Below are positions 33,439 through 41,599 of a stretch of 43,229 nucleotides of DNA, one piece after another (position 1 is the stretch's first letter; every line of letters starts with the position of its first letter). The stretch is from assembly GCA_027622555.1 (NCBI GenBank), contig JAQBYJ010000039.1, forward strand, positions 1 through 43,229, written 5' to 3'. The translations under genes were made by a program, and so were the position numbers. The notes beneath the pieces were generated by a model. The model did no database searches and had not been told where the DNA came from. It was given only the letters and a program-made list of their open reading frames with translations. This stretch comes from Verrucomicrobiota bacterium (lineage in GTDB: Bacteria > Verrucomicrobiota > Verrucomicrobiia > Opitutales > UBA2995).

Positions 33439-35151
33439 CTACCGGATATAACCCATGTTTTCCAGTTTCACCAAAATACGATGAGCAGCCAGTTCAGGTG
33501 AGAGCTTTTGAGTATCGATTATAATTTCGGCGCTTTCCGGTTCTTCGTAAGGATCATCAATTCCGGTGAATTCCTTAATCAACCCGGCCCGAGCTTTGGC
33601 ATACAGACCTTTGCGATCCCTCTTCTCACAAACTTCAATCGGAGTAGCGACGAAGATCAGTACAAAGCCTCCAACCGCCTCAATCATTTGCCGGACTTTC
33701 CGGCGAGTGACCCGGTATGGTGCAATAGGTGCACACACAGCTATGCCACCATTTTTAGTTATCTCGGAAGCAACATACCCGATGCGTTCAATATTCAAGT
33801 TGCGGTGTTCTTTCGAGAACCCCAGCTCGCTGGAAAGGTTTTTCCGAACAAGATCGCCATCGAGCAAAGTTACCTGGCGTCCTCCGATCTCCAGTAACTT
33901 GACAAGAAGGGCGTTGGCGATGGTTGATTTCCCGGATCCCGACAAGCCGGTAAAGAATAAGGTAACTCCCTGCTTGTGTTTGGGCGGGTACATTTTTCGC
34001 AGTTCCTCCACGATTTCCGGATACGAAAACCATTCCGGCATCTCAAGACCCTCACTCAGACGACGGCGAAACTCGGTCCCGGTGATTGTTTTGATTTTCA
34101 TGTCCGGGGTAGTCTCCTCAACGGTCATGTATTGAGCCTTATCCTCCACGTAAACCATTTGCTGAAACGGCACCAGGGAGATATCCATTTCCTTTTCGTG
34201 TTTGGAAAAAAGTTCCTGCGCTTCGTAAGGACCGTAGTACGGTTGGCCATCCGGTGTTTTCCCCGGACCAGCATGATCGCGTCCCACAATAAAATGCGTG
34301 CAGCCAAAATTCTTGCGAATCAGCCCATGCCACACCGCCTCCCTCGGACCAGCCATGCGCATGGCCAGGTTAAGCAGACTTAAGGACGTCGTTTGCTCGG
34401 GATATTTTTCAAGAATGCGTTCGTAACAACGAACACGCGTAAAATGATCCACATCTCCCTTGCGCGTCATGCCAACAACCGGATGGATGAGGAGATTTGC
34501 TTCGTTTTCATGAGCAGCGCGAAAGGTGATTTCCTGGTGAGCTCGATGCATGGGATTGCGCGTTTGAAACGCCACCACCTTGCGCCAACCCAGTTTGCGG
34601 AAGCGTCCTCTAAGTTCGGAGGGAGAATCGCGAAGCAATTTGAAATCGTAATGAGTGGGAGGCTCCAGGCCACTTAGCTTGCCGCCAATATACACATCGT
34701 TCGAATGATTCAGTAAGTAATCGACACCGGGATGCGCGTCAATTTCACAACCGTAAACCAGGTTAGCTTCTTCCAGCTTATCCGGTTTCCAGATGTCCTC
34801 AACTTTCAAGGTAGCGATAATGACGCCTTCCAGATCGCGAAGGGCAATGTCCTCGCCGGACGTCAGGGAATCGGCGAATTCCTCGGTGACATCCAGATTG
34901 ATGGGGATGGGCCAAAGAATCTTTGATTTCAACCGCATGTCTTTTAACACACCGATGTAATCCTCCTGATTAAGAAATCCTTCGAGCGGTGAAAATGCCC
35001 CGTTTAGTATGAGCTCGATATCACAAAGCTGCCTTTCGGTCATGTCCCAGGATTTGTACTCCCTGGCCTTTATCTTTTCCTCTTCGGCCGTAGATTCACC
35101 GAGATACAGCTCTTTTAAAACGCCGCCATGTGGTTCTTTGAATGCTCCCAT
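33439..35151 (-). CDS. sat-cysC: Bifunctional ATP sulfurylase / APS kinase
   Basis: Cytoplasmic enzyme of 570 residues that activates sulfate to APS and phosphorylates it to PAPS. The N-terminal PUA-like and ATP-sulfurylase part spans about 1-390 with QTRNPMHRAH (196-205) and GRDHAGPG (290-297), both active-site motifs. The C-terminal APS kinase runs about 394-570 with the P-loop GLSGSGKST (402-410), 'LDGDLVRKNL' (430-439) and 'NIERIGYVA'. Both catalytic sets are intact. The ATPS-then-APSK order is that of Aquifex- and fungal-like fusions and is opposite to animal PAPSS. No PAPS reductase or sulfotransferase lies beside it, so the fate of PAPS (assimilation or sulfation) is not shown here. 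Confidence 0.95.
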   Translation of the reverse strand: MGAFKEPHGGVLKELYLGESTAEEEKIKAREYKSWDMTERQLCDIELILNGAFSPLEGFLNQEDYIGVLKDMRLKSKILWPIPINLDVTEEFADSLTSGEDIALRDLEGVIIATLKVEDIWKPDKLEEANLVYGCEIDAHPGVDYLLNHSNDVYIGGKLSGLEPPTHYDFKLLRDSPSELRGRFRKLGWRKVVAFQTRNPMHRAHQEITFRAAHENEANLLIHPVVGMTRKGDVDHFTRVRCYERILEKYPEQTTSLSLLNLAMRMAGPREAVWHGLIRKNFGCTHFIVGRDHAGPGKTPDGQPYYGPYEAQELFSKHEKEMDISLVPFQQMVYVEDKAQYMTVEETTPDMKIKTITGTEFRRRLSEGLEMPEWFSYPEIVEELRKMYPPKHKQGVTLFFTGLSGSGKSTIANALLVKLLEIGGRQVTLLDGDLVRKNLSSELGFSKEHRNLNIERIGYVASEITKNGGIAVCAPIAPYRVTRRKVRQMIEAVGGFVLIFVATPIEVCEKRDRKGLYAKARAGLIKEFTGIDDPYEEPESAEIIIDTQKLSPELAAHRILVKLENMGYIR

Positions 35152-35315
35152 ATTGGATTGAATTAAGGTTACAGATGGTGAGTTGCCAACCGAAGAAACA
35201 AATACAGGGCAACCCCTTACAATTGTTATTATTATTCATCCATCCGAATCCTTCAAGTCCGTTTATACAGAGCGGAAAAGTACTTTCAAACAAGCGATGG
35301 ATAAGTCCGCTAAAA

Positions 35316-36692
35316 CTAAAGGCTTTCGACAAACCGAATCACCAACCCACGTTGCTCAGCAGTTAACCTTTTAAACTCCTGCTTGCTGGCTTCCGCTTCA
35401 CCGCCGTGCCAAAGGATCGCTTCTTCCACATTCCGAGCGCGCCCATCGTGAAGCAAACGCGTGTGCTTGTTAACCTTAGATAATAAGCCAATTCCCCAAA
35501 GAGGTGGAGTACGCCACTCCGTTCCCGAAGCTTCAAAATCGGGCCGACCATCGGCAAGCCCTTTCCCCATATCATGAAGCAGGAGATCTGTGTATGGACG
35601 GATGGATTGTTCAGCCAATACAGTAACCGGGTAGTCCTTAGCTGTTTCCAAACGAGGTGTATGGCAGGCAACGCAACGCAACTGACTGAATAGTTCCTTG
35701 CCTTGATTAAATTTAGTTCGATCTTCGATTCGCGCCGCTGGAACAGCGAGTGTCTGCATATAAAAAACAACATCCTCCAGGTCTCGATCCGATAACTCAG
35801 GAGAACCTCCACTCGGAAACTTTTCCGAAAGGTTCTGGGATTCAGAATAATTTTCCCCGGGAAAAAGTGAATTGGTTATCCCAATATCTCCAAGAAACGC
35901 TCCGGCTGTTTGGTCAGTGAGAGTGGCCTTGTTCGCCTTCCAGCCAAAACGGCCGAGCTCCTTCTTTCCTAGGCTCGGACTCCAAACCCAATTAGGTCGC
36001 CCCGATATCCCGTCGCCGTCTTTATCATCCGGGTCAGATCGACTTAAAATATCGTCCTTGGATACCGCGTCTAAAAGCCCGAGCCCAAACACGACCGAAG
36101 CAACCCTGGGTGAGCTAAGCAATTCAGCATGCGGATCTCCATAAGCCCATTGAGTAAGAGAATAGTTTGGATCCAGCATTTGATAAGATTTTCCATCGGG
36201 ATAAAATCCGTCTATGATTTTGTATTGAATGCGAACGCTGGCTTCAGGCATAGCGCCGGGCAATGCACGTACGCTGACCTGGGTACCATAAACCGGATCA
36301 GGGCGCGGCGAATTATGCTCCGAAGTTCCTGGAATACTTATGCGCATTAACCAGCCATCGGGCACGGCGGTTTCTTCGGGTGGCTGACCGCGGCCATCTT
36401 TAAAATGACAGGTCGAGCAGGAACGTACATTGAATAAAGGTCCCAGCCCATCGCGGCCATTTACCTCGGACGAGGCATCTACCCAATTGGTATTGAAGAA
36501 TGCATTTCCTGCAAAAAAACGCGGATGTTGTTCAATTGGCAAATTCGTTGCCGGAAACCCAAAGGCATTAACAGACTCATCAAAAACGGTAGTCCCACCA
36601 CCTGTGAGCAAATCGCCAATACAAGGTAAACCAACATTTAGCGTTACGAGTATTGAGCAAACGACTCTTGCTCGTTGGAGCCCAAAAACCAT
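35316..36692 (-). CDS. Di-haem oxidoreductase (DUF1111, 'thiol oxidoreductase'-like c-type cytochrome)
   Basis: Exported cytochrome of 458 residues with an N-terminal hydrophobic export signal (about 8-25). Two haem c sites are visible: CSTCH (92-96, 'NVRSCSTCHFKDGRG') and CVACH (340-344, 'QLRCVACHTPRLET'). 'FNTNWVDASSEVNGRDGLGPLFN' before the first site and 'LLHDMGKGLADGRPDFEASGTEWRTPPLWGIG' near the end are characteristic of the family. It starts 6 bp after the imelysin stop. This pairing recurs in iron-uptake-type loci of many bacteria, so a role in redox handling of iron at the cell surface or periplasm is likely, though the exact reaction is unknown. Confidence 0.9.
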   Translation of the reverse strand: MVFGLQRARVVCSILVTLNVGLPCIGDLLTGGGTTVFDESVNAFGFPATNLPIEQHPRFFAGNAFFNTNWVDASSEVNGRDGLGPLFNVRSCSTCHFKDGRGQPPEETAVPDGWLMRISIPGTSEHNSPRPDPVYGTQVSVRALPGAMPEASVRIQYKIIDGFYPDGKSYQMLDPNYSLTQWAYGDPHAELLSSPRVASVVFGLGLLDAVSKDDILSRSDPDDKDGDGISGRPNWVWSPSLGKKELGRFGWKANKATLTDQTAGAFLGDIGITNSLFPGENYSESQNLSEKFPSGGSPELSDRDLEDVVFYMQTLAVPAARIEDRTKFNQGKELFSQLRCVACHTPRLETAKDYPVTVLAEQSIRPYTDLLLHDMGKGLADGRPDFEASGTEWRTPPLWGIGLLSKVNKHTRLLHDGRARNVEEAILWHGGEAEASKQEFKRLTAEQRGLVIRFVESL

Positions 36693-36698
36693 GGCCCG

Positions 36699-37889
36699 TT
36701 ATCCGCGTTTCACATCCAGCTCAAGAAGTTCCTCAGCATCAGCCAAAGCGTATACCAAACTCCACAAAGCACTCACTGCTTCTTGAACTTGAACCTGTTT
36801 GGGGGATCCATCCGCCGCCACGATAGCCTGGTCGAAAGGTGCCTCGATGGCTTCTACTTTTTCTTTTGCCACATAAAACTTTTGCTTAACTGCATCAGCG
36901 GCAGCCTGATCGGCTTCCGCAATTACATCATACAGCCCCTTCCCTTCAACTTGGGGACCATAAACGGGTTTGAAGGCTCCAAATAAAATGGCTTCAAGCC
37001 CTTCCATGTTTGCTATAAAATCGAAGTGCGTCGTATCACTAAAACAGGAATGCTCGTCTTCTTGCGACTTTGAACGCAAAGCAAGAGACATACGCTCGGC
37101 CGCCAGCTCCCGTCCTGCCAATGAACTAACACCACGCATGACTAATTTCATAAGCGTCGTCGGACGCTTCAGGAAAAAGTCGCCCGAGGCGTTATCGTAA
37201 TTGGACATGCTCCATTGATCTGCTACCGCCACCAGATGGCTTCGCAACAGTTCCGTAGCCGCGACTAAATAATTCATCCGTCTGTCGGCATTGGGGGCCA
37301 CTGTGAAATCGGTCCACTTGCGCTGCCCCGGACCATCGACAAACCGATCTTGTCCCCAAAGTAAAAACTCAATCGCATGCCAACCTGTGGATATATTGGT
37401 TTCTCCACCAACCACATTCAATTGACGCAACAAGCGACTGTTAATTTCAGGATAATCCTTAAGGTTATTGATAATGCCAGACCCTGGATCATCCTCAGTA
37501 TAGTCGATGTAGCTTTCATCTATCGGCCACGCATTGATCAGTTCCTCCAGTTCCATCTGATCAATCGGTCCATCCGAAAAACGATAAACTTCCGTCCGCC
37601 CATAGACCTTGCGGGCCTCTATCCAGGATTTCTTAAGTTCTCCAAAGGACACTTCTCCCGGTTCCTTCCGGAACCGATACACTGCCATATTAAATCTGAC
37701 TGTTTCCTTTACCGAGTCCGAATAGAGATACCAGGCAAGCGTTGCATAATTACTAAGAAATTCAAAAGCGATCTCATTTGAAAATGGTTGACCTTCCGGA
37801 GTCGGTGGAGCCACCTCGAAATCCGCTCGCAGAACAGGGGCAGGAATCCAGACCAACAGGACAATCAGAATTAAACGCGGGGACATCAT
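36699..37889 (-). CDS. Imelysin family (IrpA/EfeO-like, M75) protein
   Basis: Exported protein of 396 residues from the imelysin fold, linked with iron uptake in several bacteria (IrpA, EfeO relatives). Signal peptide 'MMSPRLILIVLLVWIPAPVLRA'. The family's GxHxxE motif is intact as GWHAIEFLLWG at 169-179, followed by 'QDRFVDGPGQRKWTDF'. The C-terminal half repeats the helical bundle ('FDFIANMEGLEAILFGAFKP'). A GGAGG lies 12 bases before the start. Forms a two-gene unit with the di-haem oxidoreductase. No Fur-type site was seen in the 95 bp upstream, although a GGAACGTTCC palindrome lies there. Confidence 0.9.
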   Translation of the reverse strand: MMSPRLILIVLLVWIPAPVLRADFEVAPPTPEGQPFSNEIAFEFLSNYATLAWYLYSDSVKETVRFNMAVYRFRKEPGEVSFGELKKSWIEARKVYGRTEVYRFSDGPIDQMELEELINAWPIDESYIDYTEDDPGSGIINNLKDYPEINSRLLRQLNVVGGETNISTGWHAIEFLLWGQDRFVDGPGQRKWTDFTVAPNADRRMNYLVAATELLRSHLVAVADQWSMSNYDNASGDFFLKRPTTLMKLVMRGVSSLAGRELAAERMSLALRSKSQEDEHSCFSDTTHFDFIANMEGLEAILFGAFKPVYGPQVEGKGLYDVIAEADQAAADAVKQKFYVAKEKVEAIEAPFDQAIVAADGSPKQVQVQEAVSALWSLVYALADAEELLELDVKRG

Positions 37890-37984
37890 TTTTCAATAAG
37901 ACCTCCAATTGCAATGGAACGTTCCGCACTTGGCAATCTTTGACGTGCTAAATCTCAGATGCCTCTGATCGAAATAGGCGCGGC

Positions 37985-38956
37985 TTATTTTGCCTCTCGC
38001 AACGGCATTTCGTTTTCGCCGTCTACCACACGCTTAATTAGGAAATTGGGACGTCGTAAGACTTCGTGGTAAATACGGCCAACATACTCACCGATGAGAC
38101 CCAGACCAGTACACAGAACCCCAATTACCAATATCAACGATAGCAAAAATAACCCAATAGAGCTAATCTGAATCTGAAAAAGGAAGGCCGATAAAAAGAG
38201 TGCGACTAAGCATATGAAGCCCGTACAAAAGACGCCAAAGCCCAGTAAAGTCAAAGTTTGCAGAGGCCAAAGAGAGAACCCGGTAATCAAATCAAAATTC
38301 AGCTCCATAAGGTTAAAGTAGTTATAACGCGATTTCCCGGAACTTCTACCCTCATGGGCTACTTCCACCTCCGCAGGATTCGAAGCGAACTTGTAAGCCA
38401 AGGCTGAAACAAAAACTGACCTTTCACGAGACCTCACCACGGCCTTGATTATGGATCCGCTATATGCTCTCAACATGCATCCCTGATCAGTTATGCGTAT
38501 GTTAGTTATTTTTTCACGAATGTAGTTGTTCAACCGTGAACTCCACCGCCTCATCCAAGAATCTTTTCTGTTACTACGTATTCCACCCACATAATCGTGA
38601 CCCCTGTCCATCAATTCAAGTAGTTTCGGAATTTCCTCCGGTGGATTCTGTAAATCTGCATCCAACGTTACCGCAATTTTCCCGCGTGCGAATTCAAAAC
38701 CAGCACAGATGGCATTAAACTGTCCGTAGTTCCCATTGAACTCAACCAACCTGACCTTACCGTGGTAATCCTCACAAAACGCTTCAAGCAAGTCCAGGGA
38801 ATCATCAGTGCTTCCATCATCAACGAATATTACCTCGTAGCTTCTTCCAAGTGTTTCCAGTACCGCAAGAAGTCGATAAAACAGTTTGGGCAAGCAGTCT
38901 TCCTCGTTGAACACGGGAATTACAACCGAGATCTCGGGTGATTGATGATTTTTCAT
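37985..38956 (-). CDS. GT2 polyprenyl-phosphate glycosyltransferase (ArnC/GtrB-like)
   Basis: Inner-membrane glycosyltransferase of 323 residues that should load a sugar from a nucleotide sugar onto undecaprenyl phosphate. GT-A motifs: 'VVIPVFNEEDCLPKL' (12-26), 'VIFVDDGSTDDSL', 'VTLDADLQNPPEEIPKL' and 'ITDQGCMLRAYS'. Two C-terminal membrane segments follow at about 232-290 and the protein ends 'GRIYHEVLRRPNFLIKRVVDGE'. This matches ArnC, GtrB and related enzymes. It is 22 bp downstream of the ArnT-like GT39 gene, so donor synthesis and transfer are encoded together. The sugar is not shown: no ArnA/ArnB genes for aminoarabinose are in the window. Confidence 0.9.
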   Translation of the reverse strand: MKNHQSPEISVVIPVFNEEDCLPKLFYRLLAVLETLGRSYEVIFVDDGSTDDSLDLLEAFCEDYHGKVRLVEFNGNYGQFNAICAGFEFARGKIAVTLDADLQNPPEEIPKLLELMDRGHDYVGGIRSNRKDSWMRRWSSRLNNYIREKITNIRITDQGCMLRAYSGSIIKAVVRSRERSVFVSALAYKFASNPAEVEVAHEGRSSGKSRYNYFNLMELNFDLITGFSLWPLQTLTLLGFGVFCTGFICLVALFLSAFLFQIQISSIGLFLLSLILVIGVLCTGLGLIGEYVGRIYHEVLRRPNFLIKRVVDGENEMPLREAK

Positions 38957-38978
38957 TTTTGAAAAAGATTAATTGAAG

Positions 38979-40691
38979 TTAAGTAATACTATCAGGGACT
39001 AGGAGGAGTGACAGAGGGATTGCCTTCATCGGTTCCCCCGGAGACGGTTTATTACTGATCAACACATAATTTTTGTCCCGAAAAATTAAAAATCCTTTTA
39101 GGGCCGGATAATCACGTGCAATCCGCCGGAGATGTTTGCTTCTGGCGACGGCGAATATTCGTGAATCACCTTCCCAACGAATTCGAAAAACTGTTTCTCC
39201 AACAAATCGGCTCGAGTGATCTTCTAACGTCAACCCAAAGTTGATGTCCCTCGACCAAGAATCGACAACACTCACTTTCTGATTCAGATAAAACGGAAGA
39301 TCCTGATGGTAATCAGATAAACAAAACACTTGATCCCCGTCCACTTGCATAGACAGAAGCTTTAATGCAACCGTCTTGGAGGATTTTAGGTCAACGTGCT
39401 TCAATAGAGGATTAAGAAGCAACAAGCATACAAACCAGGTTGAAAACGGCACCAACAACACGAGCTTTGTTTTGTATTTGGAAGTTAATACAGAAGTCGC
39501 AATCCCACCAACCACGAGAAAAAGGCAAAGACAAACAAACAGACGATCAGCTGCGGGAGTTAAATCTAGACCGCTAAAATGTAGAGCGAAAGGCAAGAGG
39601 AGCCCAGGAAATAGTGTCAACAGAGCCGTGGAATGCATGCCAATTTTTAGACCCTTTGGGTGGGAATTGACAAAAATGGCAATCAATAGTGAGAGGGCCG
39701 GAAATATTGGAAGAATGTAGGGAATGAGTTTCGAGCTGGAAGCAGAAAAAAAGCCAATGACAAAGATGATCCATATAACGAGGAAAAGAGTTGTTTCTCG
39801 TTGCTCGTTTTTCCTCCATCTCGTTTTTAAAAGATCGAAGAGAGTTCCAGGCAAAAATCCAAGCCATGGAATAAGTCCCACCGCACCGTAGACAAAGAAG
39901 AACCAGATCGGTTTGTTCCGACCGTGCCCTTCTTCCATGAAACGCAAAAAATGTTCATGGACAAAATAATACCATGCGAACTCTGAATGCTGCTGCCAGG
40001 CCAGGAAGTGCCAAGGTCCCGCTATTAGCATAAAAACCAGAATCCCCCAACCCAGATAACAAGGAAACAACTTCTTCCAACGTTGAGTGATTAACAGCCA
40101 AACTCCAATGATAGCTACTGGAATGAGCACTCCAATTAGACCTTTGGTCAGAACCGCCAGAGCACTCCAAATATAGAATGCCAGAATCAAGTTTCTCCGC
40201 AGCGGGCCCCTTTCCTCGCTGATCGCAACTAAGAAAGTCAGCAGTGCGAATGTAATAAATACGGACACAGCCATATCTATCACAACCAGCTGACTTATTG
40301 AAAAGTACATAAGCGAGGTAGATAAAATCGCAACTGAGATAAGACCAACCGAGCGATTATAGAGCCGTCGGCCAGCGACATATACACCTAAGCATCCTGC
40401 AAGCGCAAAAGCAGCCGGCCAGAACCGGGCAGCCTTTTCATTCAGTCCACCCACTTTTAAAGCGAGGGCTTGGAGCCAATAAAACAATGGAGGCTTGTCA
40501 AAATAGAGCACCCCGTTGACGCGTGGGCTGACCCAACTGCCGTCTTCCAACATTTCACGGGGTATCTCCGAATATCTACCTTCATCGGGATTTCCGAGAG
40601 GACGAACTCCATTTGTCCCAAAGAATAGGATACAAAGCAAAAAGCAGATCAAAGTAATATCCCTAAAAACTAACTTTCCGGTATGGGTCAC
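38979..40691 (-). CDS. GT39/ArnT-like membrane glycosyltransferase
   Basis: Polytopic inner-membrane glycosyltransferase of 570 residues using a polyprenyl-phosphate sugar as donor. About 12 hydrophobic helices and a C-terminal periplasmic domain. The catalytic loop after TM1 has 'RPLGNPDEGRYSEIPREML', with the Asp-Glu pair and RY of ArnT/PMT enzymes, then 'GVLYFDKPPLFYWLQAL'. ArnT relatives modify lipid A or other envelope glycans. The start is a GTG at 40691; no ATG is available before TM1. It is divergent from the two-component genes, and a PmrA-box-like repeat lies 65-81 bp upstream. Together with the GT2 gene this forms an envelope-modification operon. Confidence 0.88.
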   Translation of the reverse strand: MTHTGKLVFRDITLICFLLCILFFGTNGVRPLGNPDEGRYSEIPREMLEDGSWVSPRVNGVLYFDKPPLFYWLQALALKVGGLNEKAARFWPAAFALAGCLGVYVAGRRLYNRSVGLISVAILSTSLMYFSISQLVVIDMAVSVFITFALLTFLVAISEERGPLRRNLILAFYIWSALAVLTKGLIGVLIPVAIIGVWLLITQRWKKLFPCYLGWGILVFMLIAGPWHFLAWQQHSEFAWYYFVHEHFLRFMEEGHGRNKPIWFFFVYGAVGLIPWLGFLPGTLFDLLKTRWRKNEQRETTLFLVIWIIFVIGFFSASSSKLIPYILPIFPALSLLIAIFVNSHPKGLKIGMHSTALLTLFPGLLLPFALHFSGLDLTPAADRLFVCLCLFLVVGGIATSVLTSKYKTKLVLLVPFSTWFVCLLLLNPLLKHVDLKSSKTVALKLLSMQVDGDQVFCLSDYHQDLPFYLNQKVSVVDSWSRDINFGLTLEDHSSRFVGETVFRIRWEGDSRIFAVARSKHLRRIARDYPALKGFLIFRDKNYVLISNKPSPGEPMKAIPLSLLLVPDSIT

Positions 40692-40755
40692 AGCGTATTA
40701 TATTTTTTCATACATCGGCTAATCCAAAGTATGGTCGCAAATTTATGACCGGAAG

Positions 40756-40772
40756 CTTAACGTTCCCTTAAG
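40756..40772. promoter_or_regulatory. PmrA-box-like direct repeat (GT39 side)
   Basis: CTTAAC-GTTCC-CTTAAG, two hexamers with a 5-bp spacer, the form of the enterobacterial PmrA box (YTTAAK-N5-YTTAAK). It is 65 bp from the GT39 start, suiting an OmpR-type dimer binding head to tail on one face of the helix. Confidence 0.55.
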
Positions 40773-40860
40773 TGTAACAAAAATCTGAAAAGAACTCGTA
40801 AGATTCCCTTTAAAGCGGTTTTGGATGGGACTGAAAAAAGTTGATAACAGAATGGGGTAT

Positions 40861-40878
40861 CATTAAGGCTACATTAAG
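40861..40878. promoter_or_regulatory. Direct repeat before the response regulator
   Basis: CATTAAG-GCTA-CATTAAG, an exact 7-bp direct repeat with 11-bp period (ATTAAG-N5-ATTAAG). It is 45 bp upstream of the response-regulator start and has the same period and TTAAG core as the site at 40756-40772, which suggests autoregulation. Confidence 0.55.
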
Positions 40879-40922
40879 GAAAGAATGGTTTGATTACACG
40901 TTACAAATTCACCTGCTAACTT

Positions 40923-41597
40923 ATGAAAGTACTTATAATAGAAGATTCACAGCGTCTGCTACGGTCTTTAACCCACGGCCTTAAAAAGCAGGGATTCTCG
41001 GTGGACGCTGCGTCAGATGGACGAGATGGGCTCGATTTTGCGTTGTTCAACAATTACGACGTGATTCTTCTCGACCTCATGCTGCCAGGGATAGACGGCC
41101 TCACCATTTTAAGGAAATTGAGGGCGTCGGGAAAGCAGACCCACATTCTCATCCTTTCTGCCAGTGATCAGGTAGATGACCGGATTCGAGGGCTTCGCCT
41201 GGGAGCAGATGATTATATGATAAAACCGTTTTCCTTCGATGAACTGATCGCCCGCATTCAGACCTTGGTTCGGAGAAAATATGAAGCCAAGTCTCCCGAA
41301 GTCAGCGTTGACGGTGTGATAGTAAACACAGCCAATAAAGAGGTGACCTGCAACGGAAACGTGGTTACATTAACTCCTGGTGAATATGCGATTTTGGAAC
41401 ACCTCATGCTCAACCGGGGACGGGTACTTTCCAAGGATCAATTGTTGGATGCCGTCCACGACAGCGAGTCCTATGCCAGCCGAAATGTGATAGAGGTTCT
41501 AGTTTGCAATTTAAGGAAGAAACTCGATCATAACGGGAATCCATCGATTATTAAAACAAAGCGTGGTTACGGCTATCTGATAGATCAAAGCGCATAA
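40923..41597 (+). CDS. OmpR/PhoB family response regulator
   Basis: DNA-binding response regulator of 224 residues. Receiver domain 1-115 with acidic residues 'IIEDSQ' (7-8), phosphoacceptor Asp51 in 'VILLDLMLPGIDG' and conserved Lys in 'DDYMIKPFSFDEL'. The winged-helix domain (about 128-222) ends with 'SRNVIEVLVCNLRKKLDHNGNPSIIKTKRGYGYLID'. Followed after 2 bp by the histidine kinase gene, clearly its partner. Direct repeats on both sides of the divergent promoter region are plausible targets, one in front of its own gene and one in front of the GT39-GT2 operon, the arrangement expected of a PmrA-like regulator. Confidence 0.95.
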   Translation: MKVLIIEDSQRLLRSLTHGLKKQGFSVDAASDGRDGLDFALFNNYDVILLDLMLPGIDGLTILRKLRASGKQTHILILSASDQVDDRIRGLRLGADDYMIKPFSFDELIARIQTLVRRKYEAKSPEVSVDGVIVNTANKEVTCNGNVVTLTPGEYAILEHLMLNRGRVLSKDQLLDAVHDSESYASRNVIEVLVCNLRKKLDHNGNPSIIKTKRGYGYLIDQSA

Positions 41598-41599
41598 AA

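Noticed and set aside
37911-37925. GGAACGTTCC palindrome before the imelysin gene as an iron operator
   Set aside because: A single 10-bp palindrome without Fur-box similarity or a second copy in the window.
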